A stretch of 27,520 nt of DNA, taken from the IMG/VR virus record IMGVR_UViG_3300030116_001207, positions 1-27,520 of that record; one strand, 5' to 3'. The position numbers and the translations under genes were made by a program. Positions 1 through 6,818 of this stretch are shown here, in pieces; within the stretch, counting starts at the first letter, position 1, and every line of letters begins with the position of its first letter. Source of the DNA: a virus. The notes under the pieces were generated by a model that did no database searches, was not told where the DNA came from, and saw nothing but the letters and a program-made list of their open reading frames with translations.

Positions 1-143
1 CTAGCTAGTCCTTTCTTGAATACGCTACAGCTTTCACCTCCTATGAAATCACCTGCCTGTGCTATGCACAAAGTTTTAGCATCTATTTTTTTGAAGAACT
101 TAAAAAGAACCTCAAACATCCAATTAATATCTTTTATCTTGGT
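1..143. repeat. Terminal direct repeat, left copy (circular overlap)
   Basis: Bases 1-143 match bases 27378-27520 except at one position (A at 78, G at 27455). Removing one copy closes the sequence into a circle of about 27,377 bp, and the reading frame of the glycosyltransferase gene then runs through the junction without interruption. This is what an assembler produces from a circular or circularly permuted genome. A true short terminal repeat is possible but less likely, because it would sit in the middle of a gene. Confidence 0.93.
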
Positions 144-506
144 TTTTTTTGTCTGATATCTTCCCTCTGAATTTACTCTGTAATTAAAAGAACTGTAATC
201 ATCATCTAATTCAATAAAATACTTATACCCTAAATCCTTTGCAATATCCCAAAGTGCATTTCTAGCAAATACGGCAACTCTGTAATCATCAATATTGTCT
301 CCAATATCAAACTTCTCTTTTATTTTTTCCTTATTAAAAACTACTACTTTATCACCAAAATTCTTTTTATATAAGTCTAGAGTTTTATCATCGTCTGAAC
401 AAACAATTCTGTAGTCTCCTTTATACCCATACTTCTCCAGGGTTTTTAATGTTTTTAAGTTATCTGCTCTTCCGTAAGATATGATTAGGATAATAAATTC
501 ATTCAT
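1..506 (-). CDS. TET-associated-glycosyltransferase-like protein (TAGT/GREB1-type), N-terminal part
   Basis: This is the first 168 codons of a 282-residue protein that leaves the window at base 1 and continues from about 27377 down to 27035. The ATG at 506 overlaps the parB-like stop by 8 bp (ATGAATGA). Residues 4-40 look like a GT-A nucleotide-sugar-binding start (beta strand, then ISYGRADN, then a strand ending SDDD at 37-40). Residues 96-104 read YFIELDDDY, and the aspartates at 101-103 are the expected metal/nucleotide-sugar DxD site. From memory of the family, this is the TAGT type found in phages and related to part of eukaryotic GREB1; some relatives sit with TET/JBP base oxidases. Predicted role: transfer of a sugar to a modified base in phage DNA. 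Substrate and sugar are unknown. No start-to-stop ORF is visible here because the window edge interrupts it. Confidence 0.8.
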   Translation of the reverse strand, partial: MNEFIILIISYGRADNLKTLKTLEKYGYKGDYRIVCSDDDKTLDLYKKNFGDKVVVFNKEKIKEKFDIGDNIDDYRVAVFARNALWDIAKDLGYKYFIELDDDYSSFNYRVNSEGRYQTKKTKIKDINWMFEVLFKFFKKIDAKTLCIAQAGDFIGGESCSVFKKGLA

Positions 507-1218
507 AATCTTCTTCGTATTGTTTGTAAACAGATTCCTGCAACTCAACGTAGCCGTTCCTTATTGCTTTCTGAAAATCTATTATTACCAAAGCATTTTT
601 CTCAAATAAATCTTGCTGCTCTTTGCTGCAATGGGAATAGTAATCTGCAATCTTATCGAAATAAAAAACAATATGTCTTGCACTAGCTATCTTCAAAAAT
701 TCTTTCTCTCCATCACTCAAATTACTTTCCTCTATTTCCTGAACTAACTTTTTGTATTTGCTATCATCGTACAGCATTTCGATTTCCGGCTGTATCTCTC
801 TAGCTTCATATAATGGGGCATTGATTTTTTTACTGTATACATCATCTTTTTCAATACCTAGAACATCCGGTGTGTTTACTCCCCAATCATTCAACTCCTC
901 AACCTCCCATTCATTGGCAAGCATATCCCAATCCCAATCGCCAAAGCTTACGTTATCTTTAATTACAAATTCCTTGCTCTTTATCTCATCCCATGAAGCA
1001 ATATAAACCGGCACTTCTTCCAACCCTGCAAATTTAGCTGCCTTGTACCTCTGATTGCCTCCTAGAATTACTTTGTCTGGATTTACGACAATAGGCCTAG
1101 CCTCTAGCATTTCCGGAAAATTTTTAATGCTTTCCACCAACTCACCGAACTTCTTATGCGATATTGTTCTAGGGTTATTCGGGTTCTCCGTTATCTCTGT
1201 TATTTTCAATAAATTCAT
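499..1218 (-). CDS. ParB/Srx-like N-terminal domain protein
   Basis: A 239-aa protein. Residues about 3-100 form a ParB/sulfiredoxin-like domain: an opening ITEITENPNNPR, then PIVVNPDKVILGGNQRYKAA, where GGNQR corresponds to the GxxR nucleotide/DNA-contact motif of the fold. Next comes the acidic WDWDMLANEW stretch that often follows this domain in phages. Residues 120-239 are charged, helical and unassigned. Phage ParB-like proteins often sit just upstream of terminase genes and act as nucleases, CTP/ATP-binding DNA clamps or accessory factors for DNA modification; chromosome partitioning is unlikely because no parA is present. It overlaps the 81-aa gene upstream by 44 bp and the glycosyltransferase downstream by 8 bp, so the three are likely co-expressed. 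Family assignment is firm; function is inferred. Confidence 0.82.
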   Translation of the reverse strand: MNLLKITEITENPNNPRTISHKKFGELVESIKNFPEMLEARPIVVNPDKVILGGNQRYKAAKFAGLEEVPVYIASWDEIKSKEFVIKDNVSFGDWDWDMLANEWEVEELNDWGVNTPDVLGIEKDDVYSKKINAPLYEAREIQPEIEMLYDDSKYKKLVQEIEESNLSDGEKEFLKIASARHIVFYFDKIADYYSHCSKEQQDLFEKNALVIIDFQKAIRNGYVELQESVYKQYEEDYE

Positions 1219-1420
1219 CTGCTGTATTTAATATGTTTCTAAACGTCTCCCTTATATGATAATCATTCACGCAAATATTTAGTAGCACTTCCCATGCTGC
1301 GTTGTCGCTTATCAATGTTCTGAAAAAGTGTTTGCCGGATTTTTCTTCACTTGTAAAGACAACCCACTCTTTAGCTTGGTTAATATATCTCTTTGCTCTT
1401 CTTGGTGTCATTTTATTCAT
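1175..1420 (-). CDS. Hypothetical protein, 81 aa
   Basis: A small basic-then-acidic protein beginning MNKMTPRRAKRYINQAKEW. It has no recognised domain, signal peptide or membrane segment. Its start overlaps the stop of the Cys-rich gene by 8 bp, and its last 44 bp overlap the parB-like start, so it sits inside a tightly packed operon. A second ATG at 1411 is an equally possible start. The alternating charged and aromatic residues suggest a short helical protein. Function unknown. Confidence 0.7.
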   Translation of the reverse strand: MNKMTPRRAKRYINQAKEWVVFTSEEKSGKHFFRTLISDNAAWEVLLNICVNDYHIRETFRNILNTADEFIENNRDNGEPE

Positions 1421-1826
1421 TTTCTAGCATTTCACGCATTTCATTTACCATCTTTTTTACGCAAGGCGCACAACTACTCACCTTGTTTTTTTTCGATGTT
1501 ATTCTATTATAAAGCTCTGTTAATTTTATATTCTGCTCTTTTGTGATTCGATTAGTTTTTGCATCTAAAGATCCTAGCAATTTTTTTATTGCTTTAATAT
1601 CATCTTTACTAACCTCACTCCTCCACTTATTCAGGGGGCAACTTCCTATTTTAAGATGCGTTTTTATTGGCATAATACATCCACACAATTTCTTAGTCGT
1701 ATTTTTATACTTAACCGTTTCACCTACTCCAAGCGTTCCACAACTTTGTGTTAGCTTGACAAAGTGTTTACAGCTTCTGCATATTCCTAACCTTTCGTTC
1801 CTAATTTTTGAGCTTGTTAAAAGCAT
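1413..1826 (-). CDS. Cys-rich putative zinc-binding protein, 137 aa
   Basis: The frame is open up to an ATG at 1958, but that would overlap the sigma-like gene by 158 bp. I place the start at ATG 1826 (MLLTSSKIRNERLGICRSC), which leaves a 26-bp overlap. Residues 16-19 are CRSC, a third Cys follows at 29, then CGCIMPIK and GSCPLNKW. This cysteine spacing suggests one or two zinc-binding knots, and the pattern is familiar from small Bacteroidota phage proteins. A further CAPC pair lies near the C-terminus after a basic helical stretch. It may bind nucleic acid or RNA polymerase, given its position directly after a sigma-like gene, but that is inference. Confidence 0.72.
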   Translation of the reverse strand: MLLTSSKIRNERLGICRSCKHFVKLTQSCGTLGVGETVKYKNTTKKLCGCIMPIKTHLKIGSCPLNKWRSEVSKDDIKAIKKLLGSLDAKTNRITKEQNIKLTELYNRITSKKNKVSSCAPCVKKMVNEMREMLENE

Positions 1827-2283
1827 CTTTGATTTTCTTTTTAGTTCGATATAACGATGTGTGTAAAGTTCTTTGAGCAATTCCTGAATCCCTAGCAAGT
1901 TCGCAGATATTTTCACCCGATAACCATAACCGAAAAACTTGTTGGTCGAACCAACCAAGCATTGTGATAAAAATTTCTAATTGCTCACGATTTATCGCCT
2001 CATATAAATCTTTATTGTCTGCAATTGGCTCTTGTTTAATCTCTAACGTGGTTTTATACAATTTCTTAAACTGCCCTCTCGTTCCTTCAATAAACATTGC
2101 TCTTCTAAAATACCCTGCAGGATTTTCAAGCACTTTTTTTAAGTCTTGTTTTATTACTCTTAGATAAACATGATGCACAAGGTCGTACTTATCCTTATGA
2201 TAGCTAGATGCATAACCAACTAACTTCTTGTAGTTTTTCTCAAACCACAAATCAAAGTCCTTTCTCTCTCTGGATATCTTCAA
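1801..2283 (-). CDS. RNA polymerase sigma-70-family-like factor
   Basis: A 160-aa protein with two helical blocks arranged like sigma region 2 (residues about 10-45, including YDLVHHVYLRV) and region 4 (about 118-155, ELARDSGIAQRTLHTSLYRT). The latter is a helix-turn-helix that would recognise a -35-type element; the length matches ECF-type factors. Its position after the replication genes and before the packaging genes suggests a switch of host RNA polymerase to late phage promoters. It overlaps the NinG-like gene upstream by 32 bp. A terminase-small-like HTH protein is an alternative, but TerS is found elsewhere. Confidence 0.75.
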   Translation of the reverse strand: MKISRERKDFDLWFEKNYKKLVGYASSYHKDKYDLVHHVYLRVIKQDLKKVLENPAGYFRRAMFIEGTRGQFKKLYKTTLEIKQEPIADNKDLYEAINREQLEIFITMLGWFDQQVFRLWLSGENICELARDSGIAQRTLHTSLYRTKKKIKDAFNKLKN

Positions 2284-2656
2284 CCTTTCTGGTGTACATA
2301 CTAATCATATCTCTCAAATCACTCACTCCGTACCTAGCTGTTTGATTAGATTTTGTTTGAATTTCCTCTGCTGTTCCCTCTCCGTATTTTATATCTAAAT
2401 TTTTAGCAAATAGATATTGCTCTCCTCCTCTGAATCCGTTGCATCTTTTACATTGAAACTGCACGTTAGCTTCATCCCATCTAGTTGCAAACTTTCCTCT
2501 ACTCTGAAAATGCCCTGCATCAACTGCCTTCCAATGCTTTGTTACTCCACAAGTAAAACACCTTCCAAACCCTGAATCATCTACGTTCCTTGTCCGAATA
2601 TATATGGAGAAAATTTTATCTAATTTTCTGACCAGTTTGGATCTTTCTGTAGGCAT
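2252..2656 (-). CDS. ninG: NinG/Rap-like recombination protein
   Basis: A 134-aa protein matching the lambda NinG/Rap pattern: a basic N-terminal helix, CFTC at 33-36, DAGHF at 46-50, and NVQFQCKRCN at 64-73, where the second CxxC (69, 72) completes a zinc site. This is an HNH-like fold. Lambda Rap is a structure-specific endonuclease that processes recombination intermediates such as D-loops and Holliday junctions. A lone zinc-HNH fits a phage that also has a RecE-like nuclease. It is preceded by a 48-bp gap with a promoter-like sequence (2662-2693) and overlaps the sigma-like gene downstream. Family assignment is confident; the in vivo substrate is inferred. Confidence 0.88.
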   Translation of the reverse strand: MPTERSKLVRKLDKIFSIYIRTRNVDDSGFGRCFTCGVTKHWKAVDAGHFQSRGKFATRWDEANVQFQCKRCNGFRGGEQYLFAKNLDIKYGEGTAEEIQTKSNQTARYGVSDLRDMISMYTRKVEDIQREKGL

Positions 2657-2661
2657 CGCCT

Positions 2662-2693
2662 AAAATATAAGTACAAAATCTCTTTAATTCAAA
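2662..2693 (-). promoter_or_regulatory. Candidate Bacteroidota-type promoter before ninG
   Basis: On the minus strand TTTG (2693-2690) is followed by 20 bases and then TATATTTT (2669-2662), one mismatch from the TANNTTTG -7 box. The -7 box ends only 6 bases before the ATG at 2656, so a transcript from here would be almost leaderless. It would drive ninG, the sigma-like factor and the following genes. It is a pattern match in AT-rich DNA, so modest confidence. Confidence 0.4.
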
Positions 2694-2704
2694 ATTTTAT
2701 TTTT

Positions 2705-3283
2705 TTATTCCTCTGGTTTTATTTCTGAATTTGGATGCGGTATAAATTTCCACCTTCCTTTCTCATCTATATCATCTTCCGGAAGATTTAACTTCTCTAC
2801 AAATTCACTCCACATTTGTTTTTGTTCATCTGTCATTTTATGAGATACACGTTGCTCAGCTTCATCTTTTGTTCTCATGATCTTTTTTTCCATGTACTCT
2901 GCTCTCTCCCCTTCATGCTGTTGAAATATCTCCACTAACTCCGGTAATTTAAGACGCTCGTACATTTTTCCATAGTAACCTGCCTTTAATCTCTGACAAA
3001 TAACTTTCCACTCTTCCAACTTCATAGCAGGAAACCACTCAATCAAATATGTAACCGCATCTATATAATCTCCTTCATGTCTGAAACTTTTATTCATATC
3101 CAAATAATCAACTGCATCCTTCAACAAAGCTGTTAAAGCAATATGTGTCATTTTTGGCTCATTCTTAAATGCTGACCTTACATTAGTTCCAAAATCCCAA
3201 GCATCCGCCAGAGATATATTAGAGCGTGTTGAGATAATCTGAATAGACTTCTGTATTGAATTTTTTATTAGTTCGTTTTTCAT
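2705..3283 (-). CDS. Hypothetical replication-module protein, 192 aa
   Basis: A helical, acidic protein with no catalytic motif that I can assign. The central part reads EWFPAMKLEEWKVICQRLK, followed by a region rich in Glu and Lys that is likely coiled coil (residues 110-165). Proteins of this look sit after the winged-helix initiator in many Bacteroidota phages, where a helicase-loader-like role is plausible but unproven. It overlaps the initiator-like gene upstream by 65 bp, and a 48-bp gap follows it. Function not recognised. Confidence 0.7.
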   Translation of the reverse strand: MKNELIKNSIQKSIQIISTRSNISLADAWDFGTNVRSAFKNEPKMTHIALTALLKDAVDYLDMNKSFRHEGDYIDAVTYLIEWFPAMKLEEWKVICQRLKAGYYGKMYERLKLPELVEIFQQHEGERAEYMEKKIMRTKDEAEQRVSHKMTDEQKQMWSEFVEKLNLPEDDIDEKGRWKFIPHPNSEIKPEE

Positions 3284-3878
3284 TTTTATCTTCCTTGAAA
3301 ATACCTTGATAATTTTGCGCCAAACAATAATCTAAAATCTCTATTGCTTCACGCTCATTATTATCGCTAAGTTTTACCAATCTTTTTAATGCTCTTTTTC
3401 CTCCATCCTTATACTTCTTCTTTCTATTCTTTAACCAATCACTCCAAACTTCTGCAAATTCATTTGAATCAAATGGAAGTTCCACACTATTAGTAATTGT
3501 ATTAGTATATGATTTAGTTATTGAATTAGTAGATGGACTTTTTGACCTTTCACAAGAGTCAATTTGTCCTTTATTAAATACAACTTGTCCTTCATCTAGT
3601 TCATTTTGTCCATTAATACAGCTATAAACCAAACGCACACGCTTGTTTCCTTCGATTTTTATATATCCTAAATCTTTCAACTTTTTTATACTTCTGGACA
3701 CACTTTTGATGCTTACAAACAATTCTTCTGCTATTGTTTCATTGCTTTTGTAAAAAGTTTTTTGATTTCCTGTGAAGGAATCAATATCTGCTAACAAAAT
3801 CTTATCTGTTGCATTTAGGTTTTTATCTAACCATATCCTTGCAGGAATCCAAATGCCCTTAAATTGTCTCTGTGTCAT
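3219..3878 (-). CDS. Winged-helix replication-initiator-like protein
   Basis: I chose ATG 3878 (MTQRQFKGIWIPARIW) over 3887 because it gives an ATGA overlap with the nuclease stop. Residues about 10-75 form a winged helix: LNATDKILLADIDSF, then TIAEELFVSIKSVSRSIKKL as the recognition region, then a wing YIKIEGNKRVRL. A low-complexity Ser/Thr/Asn linker (about 110-130) leads to a C-terminal helical domain (EVWSDWLKNRKKKYKD, then AIEILDYCLAQNYQGIF). That end resembles the DnaD-like tail of replisome organisers. Likely role: origin binding and recruitment of the host helicase machinery, since no polymerase or helicase gene was recognised. Confidence 0.75.
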   Translation of the reverse strand: MTQRQFKGIWIPARIWLDKNLNATDKILLADIDSFTGNQKTFYKSNETIAEELFVSIKSVSRSIKKLKDLGYIKIEGNKRVRLVYSCINGQNELDEGQVVFNKGQIDSCERSKSPSTNSITKSYTNTITNSVELPFDSNEFAEVWSDWLKNRKKKYKDGGKRALKRLVKLSDNNEREAIEILDYCLAQNYQGIFKEDKNEKRTNKKFNTEVYSDYLNTL

Positions 3879-4630
3879 TTTGCCCAATTTGGTGCTTTTA
3901 ATATAAAATACTTTTCATCTTCTAAATCGTAATCGTAACCGGTGTATATCCCATCTGTACAATCTAACCATTCTCTGTATTTCTGAATCAAATAATACAG
4001 CTCTTTCTTTCCTCTCTCAATATACTCCTTGTCTAATTTATAAGGAGTTACATTAAAAGGCGCAACTGTTTCGGCTGTTATTATCCAGAAATCTTCTTTA
4101 CCTGTTAATTCCAGATATATAGCTGCCTGTAAATAATACTTAAAATTGTAGCAGGATCTTTGAAACTCCGAAGGAGAGCCATTTGATGTTGTTTTCAAAT
4201 CTGCTATATAATCCACTCCAAAAATATCCACTATTCCACGAAATGGAATCCCTTTAATCTCACGTTCAACATTCAGCTCAAATCGTGTACTATTATCCAA
4301 CAATTCTTTTGCTAATTTATGCTCTTCAATTGAATCAACTATCCTACTAATCGTGTACCATTCAGAGTTGGTCAGCAACTTCTTACCCTCCTTCAACTTC
4401 TCTTTGTATTTGATAGTGTTTTTTCTGTGTTCGCAAAGTTGATATTCTTTGTAAAAATCTTCATTTTCTAAAACGGCCTTATGTATTGCCGTTCCTAATT
4501 CCATTGCCGGTGTAGATTTCTTTTCTTTATTTCTATACGCTAAATAGTGTGCAGGACTTTTCCCAAACTCTTTAATTGCTGAATAAGATAACGGAAAGCA
4601 TTTATACATTTTGTTTATTATATTTTTCAT
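3875..4630 (-). CDS. PD-(D/E)XK exonuclease, RecE/RecB-like
   Basis: A 251-aa protein with the order of motifs expected of a RecB-type nuclease: LGTAIHKAVLE (motif with conserved His), GIVDIFG (acidic residue), YIADLKTT (the D-x-K catalytic core) and FQRSCYNFKYYLQAAIY (the conserved QxxxY helix). Relatives include phage exonuclease VIII-like proteins that resect DNA ends for single-strand annealing. No RecT or Erf annealase is recognised here; the OB-fold protein at 5335-5754 could fill part of that role. A second in-frame ATG at codon 8 is possible. A perfect hairpin lies just upstream (4644-4664). Confidence 0.83.
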   Translation of the reverse strand: MKNIINKMYKCFPLSYSAIKEFGKSPAHYLAYRNKEKKSTPAMELGTAIHKAVLENEDFYKEYQLCEHRKNTIKYKEKLKEGKKLLTNSEWYTISRIVDSIEEHKLAKELLDNSTRFELNVEREIKGIPFRGIVDIFGVDYIADLKTTSNGSPSEFQRSCYNFKYYLQAAIYLELTGKEDFWIITAETVAPFNVTPYKLDKEYIERGKKELYYLIQKYREWLDCTDGIYTGYDYDLEDEKYFILKAPNWAK

Positions 4631-4643
4631 TGCCTTTATTTAT

Positions 4644-4664
4644 GGGGAGGCATTACACCTCCCC
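4644..4664. promoter_or_regulatory. Perfect 7-bp GC-rich hairpin between HTH and nuclease genes
   Basis: GGGGAGG and CCTCCCC (4644-4650 and 4658-4664) pair perfectly around a 7-base loop in the only sizeable gap in this part of the operon (4631-4670). On the minus (mRNA) strand no T-run follows, so a rho-independent terminator in that direction is unlikely. On the plus strand TTGATTTTA follows. It may be an mRNA processing or translation-control element for the nuclease, or an operator for the nearby HTH protein. Confidence 0.5.
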
Positions 4665-4670
4665 TTGATT

Positions 4671-4907
4671 TTACTTATTTAACTCTTCTTCTCTTGCTAG
4701 GACTTCTCCTGCAAGCTGCGTCCACGTTGTATCGCAATTAGCTACAATTTCCGGAGCGTATTTTAACATTGCTCTGGGATTTTTTGTGTGCCAATTCAAT
4801 ACAGTTTGTGGACTTATATCTAAAACTCTAGCGCACTCGATACTAGAACCAAACTTCTTAAAAATAAACTTTTTTAAATCGTTTGTGTGATGTGGTCGTT
4901 TACTCAT
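4671..4907 (-). CDS. Small helix-turn-helix protein, 78 aa
   Basis: Residues 12-45 read as a helix-turn-helix: FGSSIECARVLDISPQTVLNW, where the second helix would contact DNA. This resembles the Cro/YdaS type in which the N-terminal HTH fills most of the protein. A short acidic tail (LAREEELNK) follows. It overlaps the upstream gene by 4 bp (ATGA). No cognate divergent repressor is present, so it is more likely a regulator of phage transcription or replication than a lysogeny switch. Confidence 0.72.
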   Translation of the reverse strand: MSKRPHHTNDLKKFIFKKFGSSIECARVLDISPQTVLNWHTKNPRAMLKYAPEIVANCDTTWTQLAGEVLAREEELNK

Positions 4908-5335
4908 GAAATAAAATTTAAGGTTTGTTGCTTTGTAAAAGCAAAAGCATCATCTTCCGGATCTATTTTACTTCGCTTATAATCTTCCGGAGAAGGTTCG
5001 CCATGTTTATCAATGCAATCATATCTAAAATGCCAACCATGTTTTTCACCAAGCTTTTTCCATTTAAGATACTTGGCCTCTAATCGTTGTTGTTTGACAT
5101 CCTCCATATCGTCTGCATGCAAAATATAATACTCGCCTGAATCTTTCTGTGCAATTACACCTTCATCAAACATTTCGCTCACTCTTGCTCTTACTGTTAT
5201 AAGATTTATGCCTGTATAAAAAGAGATATTCTCAGCAGTATAATCACCGGTATATAAGCACTTGTAAATTTTCTGCTCCATATCACTCAACTGAGGTAAT
5301 ATGTCTTTATAAGCTTCTATACTTCTTTTACTCAT
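4904..5335 (-). CDS. Winged-HTH protein, 143 aa
   Basis: Residues 15-75 look like a winged helix-turn-helix: LSDMEQKIYKCLYTGDYTAE, then FYTGINLITVRARVSEMFDEG and a strand pair GVIAQKDSGEYYIL. The remaining half is charged, with LKWKKLGEKHGWHFRYD and an acidic stretch. Similar proteins occur in replication blocks of phages and may regulate or assist replication. Its start overlaps the OB-fold gene by one base (TAATG), and it overlaps the small HTH downstream by 4 bp. Confidence 0.72.
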   Translation of the reverse strand: MSKRSIEAYKDILPQLSDMEQKIYKCLYTGDYTAENISFYTGINLITVRARVSEMFDEGVIAQKDSGEYYILHADDMEDVKQQRLEAKYLKWKKLGEKHGWHFRYDCIDKHGEPSPEDYKRSKIDPEDDAFAFTKQQTLNFIS

Positions 5336-5754
5336 TAGTTCAAAGTATCACGTTTAACTAATAACATTCTTGCAACCTCTGCACAATCTACCAACCATTG
5401 TTCAACGCTGACTTCATCGGGGCATTTCCCTAGAACCTGAACTGCTGTACCTAAGGCCCAACTGTTTTCCATTTTCTTTTGGTCCTCTGGACTTCTCTTA
5501 AATCCTCCTCCACTAGAAGGAGAGAAATTATTAGCCTTCTTAATCTTTAACTTTACTCCAAACTTGTTTTCTGTTTTGGTGTATTCTACTTCATCACCAA
5601 CTCCATAAGGCGGTGCTTCGGGTGATGTGCTTGAAGCTGTACCTGTTGTTCCATCTTCCAATGTAACTGTGTAATCGTACATAGTGCTTCCGCTTTGTGC
5701 TTGCCAAGTATTGTCCGTCTTGGCTACGGTTTGAATTTTTGATGTATTCATCAT
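5335..5754 (-). CDS. OB-fold / ssDNA-binding-like protein, 139 aa
   Basis: Residues 15-75 are strand-rich (YDYTVTLEDGTTGTASS, VGDEVEYTKTENKFGVKLKI) and alternate in the way of an OB fold. A Ser/Gly linker (SPSSGGGFKRSPEDQKK) then leads to a helical C-terminus (about 95-139, VEQWLVDCAEVARMLLVK). Proteins of this arrangement sit in replication blocks of Bacteroidota phages and are candidate single-strand-binding or annealing partners of the RecE-like nuclease. The start has tandem ATGs (5754 and 5751). There is no classical SSB acidic tail, so the assignment is structural inference. Confidence 0.62.
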   Translation of the reverse strand: MMNTSKIQTVAKTDNTWQAQSGSTMYDYTVTLEDGTTGTASSTSPEAPPYGVGDEVEYTKTENKFGVKLKIKKANNFSPSSGGGFKRSPEDQKKMENSWALGTAVQVLGKCPDEVSVEQWLVDCAEVARMLLVKRDTLN

Positions 5755-5763
5755 TTCTAAAAA

Positions 5764-6003
5764 TTAAACATTTATATAATTATCACGCTTTCCATTGCGC
5801 AATGTTGTTTCTCTTTCGTGGCTGCTCTCAAAAAGATCATTCTCTATTCTTAGCATAATGTTCTCTAAATCACAACTGCAAAAATCTCCCGTTCTTCCTT
5901 TCCAATGATTTTTGGCTCTGTACCGAATATAGGTTAGCCAAAACTTCAAATCATCATTTTCCTGAATTATTGCCTTCTTTAATTTATCTGTATTGCTTTT
6001 CAT
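5764..6003 (-). CDS. Hypothetical protein, 79 aa
   Basis: A small soluble, mixed-charge protein (MKSNTDKLKKAIIQENDDLK, then FWLTYIRYRAKNHW). A CSCDLENIMLRIE segment has two nearby cysteines. No domain recognised. It follows the methyltransferase stop by 3 bases and precedes the OB-fold gene by 9, so it is part of the same operon. Confidence 0.65.
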   Translation of the reverse strand: MKSNTDKLKKAIIQENDDLKFWLTYIRYRAKNHWKGRTGDFCSCDLENIMLRIENDLFESSHERETTLRNGKRDNYINV

Positions 6004-6006
6004 TAT

Positions 6007-6654
6007 TTATAAAGTTGATTTTATTATTTCCTCAATCAAAAGAGGTGGTATTTTACTTCTCTCAAAATTATTCTTTTGTCCTTGCACTCCTGTTAATGAA
6101 CCTCTAGGTGCTACTTCATGATGACATTTTCTGTTTCCATTAAAACATTGTGGTCGTGGCCTCCATCCGTCAGCATTAAAAAGATTTGCAATATGATTAC
6201 TCCAGATATCTGTTGGCTTTGCTCTTTTATCTCCATATCTACAATACCAAACTGTTGCTCTTTCAAACTCTTTCATGCATTCCATTTTTCGCATCAGGCC
6301 TCTGGGATTCTCAATAAAAAAATACTTAGGGTTACACGCTTTTATAATTTCAATTGTTCTTAATAAAATGCTTTGTCCAATCATTGCATCTTCACTTATT
6401 GGCACTAATATACCATTCACCTCTCTGTAATGTGCAAAACATCCTGCGATGCTAAAAGTCGTGCAAGGTGGGCTGCACCAAATAAGATCCGGAGTACATT
6501 TTGTAAAAACTTCAATCGGTAATTGTAATATATCCCCAACAATATCCACGTTGTCAAAATCAACAATGTCGCTGCTAATTGTTTTGTAATCATATTTATC
6601 TGCAACCTTTCTAAAACTTCCAGAACCTGCAAACAATTCTAATGCAACTCTCAC
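6007..6654 (-). CDS. C5-cytosine DNA methyltransferase (phage type)
   Basis: A 215-aa protein whose start is a GTG at 6654, sharing GTGA with the upstream stop. Motif I is LFAGSGSF (7-14), the AdoMet loop. Motif IV is WCSPPCTTFS with the catalytic Cys64. Motif VI is FFIENPRG with Glu115. YGDKRAKPTDIW and a C-terminal ERSKIPPLLI match the known phage branch in which ENP replaces ENV. It is short compared with host enzymes (about 300-400 aa) because the target-recognition region is small. It should methylate C5 of cytosine in a short motif, protecting phage DNA or making a substrate for further modification. The TAGT-like glycosyltransferase is a possible downstream partner. The sequence specificity cannot be read here. 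Confidence 0.9.
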   Translation of the reverse strand: MRVALELFAGSGSFRKVADKYDYKTISSDIVDFDNVDIVGDILQLPIEVFTKCTPDLIWCSPPCTTFSIAGCFAHYREVNGILVPISEDAMIGQSILLRTIEIIKACNPKYFFIENPRGLMRKMECMKEFERATVWYCRYGDKRAKPTDIWSNHIANLFNADGWRPRPQCFNGNRKCHHEVAPRGSLTGVQGQKNNFERSKIPPLLIEEIIKSTL

Positions 6655-6818
6655 CTCTCTCTCTCGTTCTTAATATCTGCTTTGAACTGCTCCCATATAC
6701 GCATGAAATTGGCTTCAAATTTTTCCTCTGCAGTTAAATCTTGTTTGTTTAACCACTTCATCCAATCACCGTAATTCTTAAAAGGTTTATCCGGAAGTGT
6801 TGTTTTACTAATCTTCAT
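6651..6818 (-). CDS. Small hypothetical protein, 55 aa
   Basis: ATG at 6818 to TGA at 6651. It begins MKISKTTLPDKPFKNYGDWM and is Lys/Glu rich and helical. It overlaps the 113-aa gene upstream by 11 bp and shares GTGA with the methyltransferase start, so it fills what would otherwise be a gap in a continuous series of overlapping genes. That coupling is the main evidence that it is real. Function unknown. Confidence 0.65.
   Translation of the reverse strand: MKISKTTLPDKPFKNYGDWMKWLNKQDLTAEEKFEANFMRIWEQFKADIKNERER

Noticed and set aside
499-1218. Plasmid-like partition system (phage-plasmid lifestyle)
   Set aside because: Only a ParB-like domain is present; no ParA ATPase, centromere-like repeats or repressor was seen.
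1413-1958. 181-aa form of the Cys-rich protein
   Set aside because: Its first 44 residues overlap the sigma-like gene out of frame; the conserved part begins at ATG 1826.
6417-6632. Second minus-strand frame inside the methyltransferase gene (71 aa)
   Set aside because: Fully overlaps a gene with clear catalytic motifs and shows no domain of its own.
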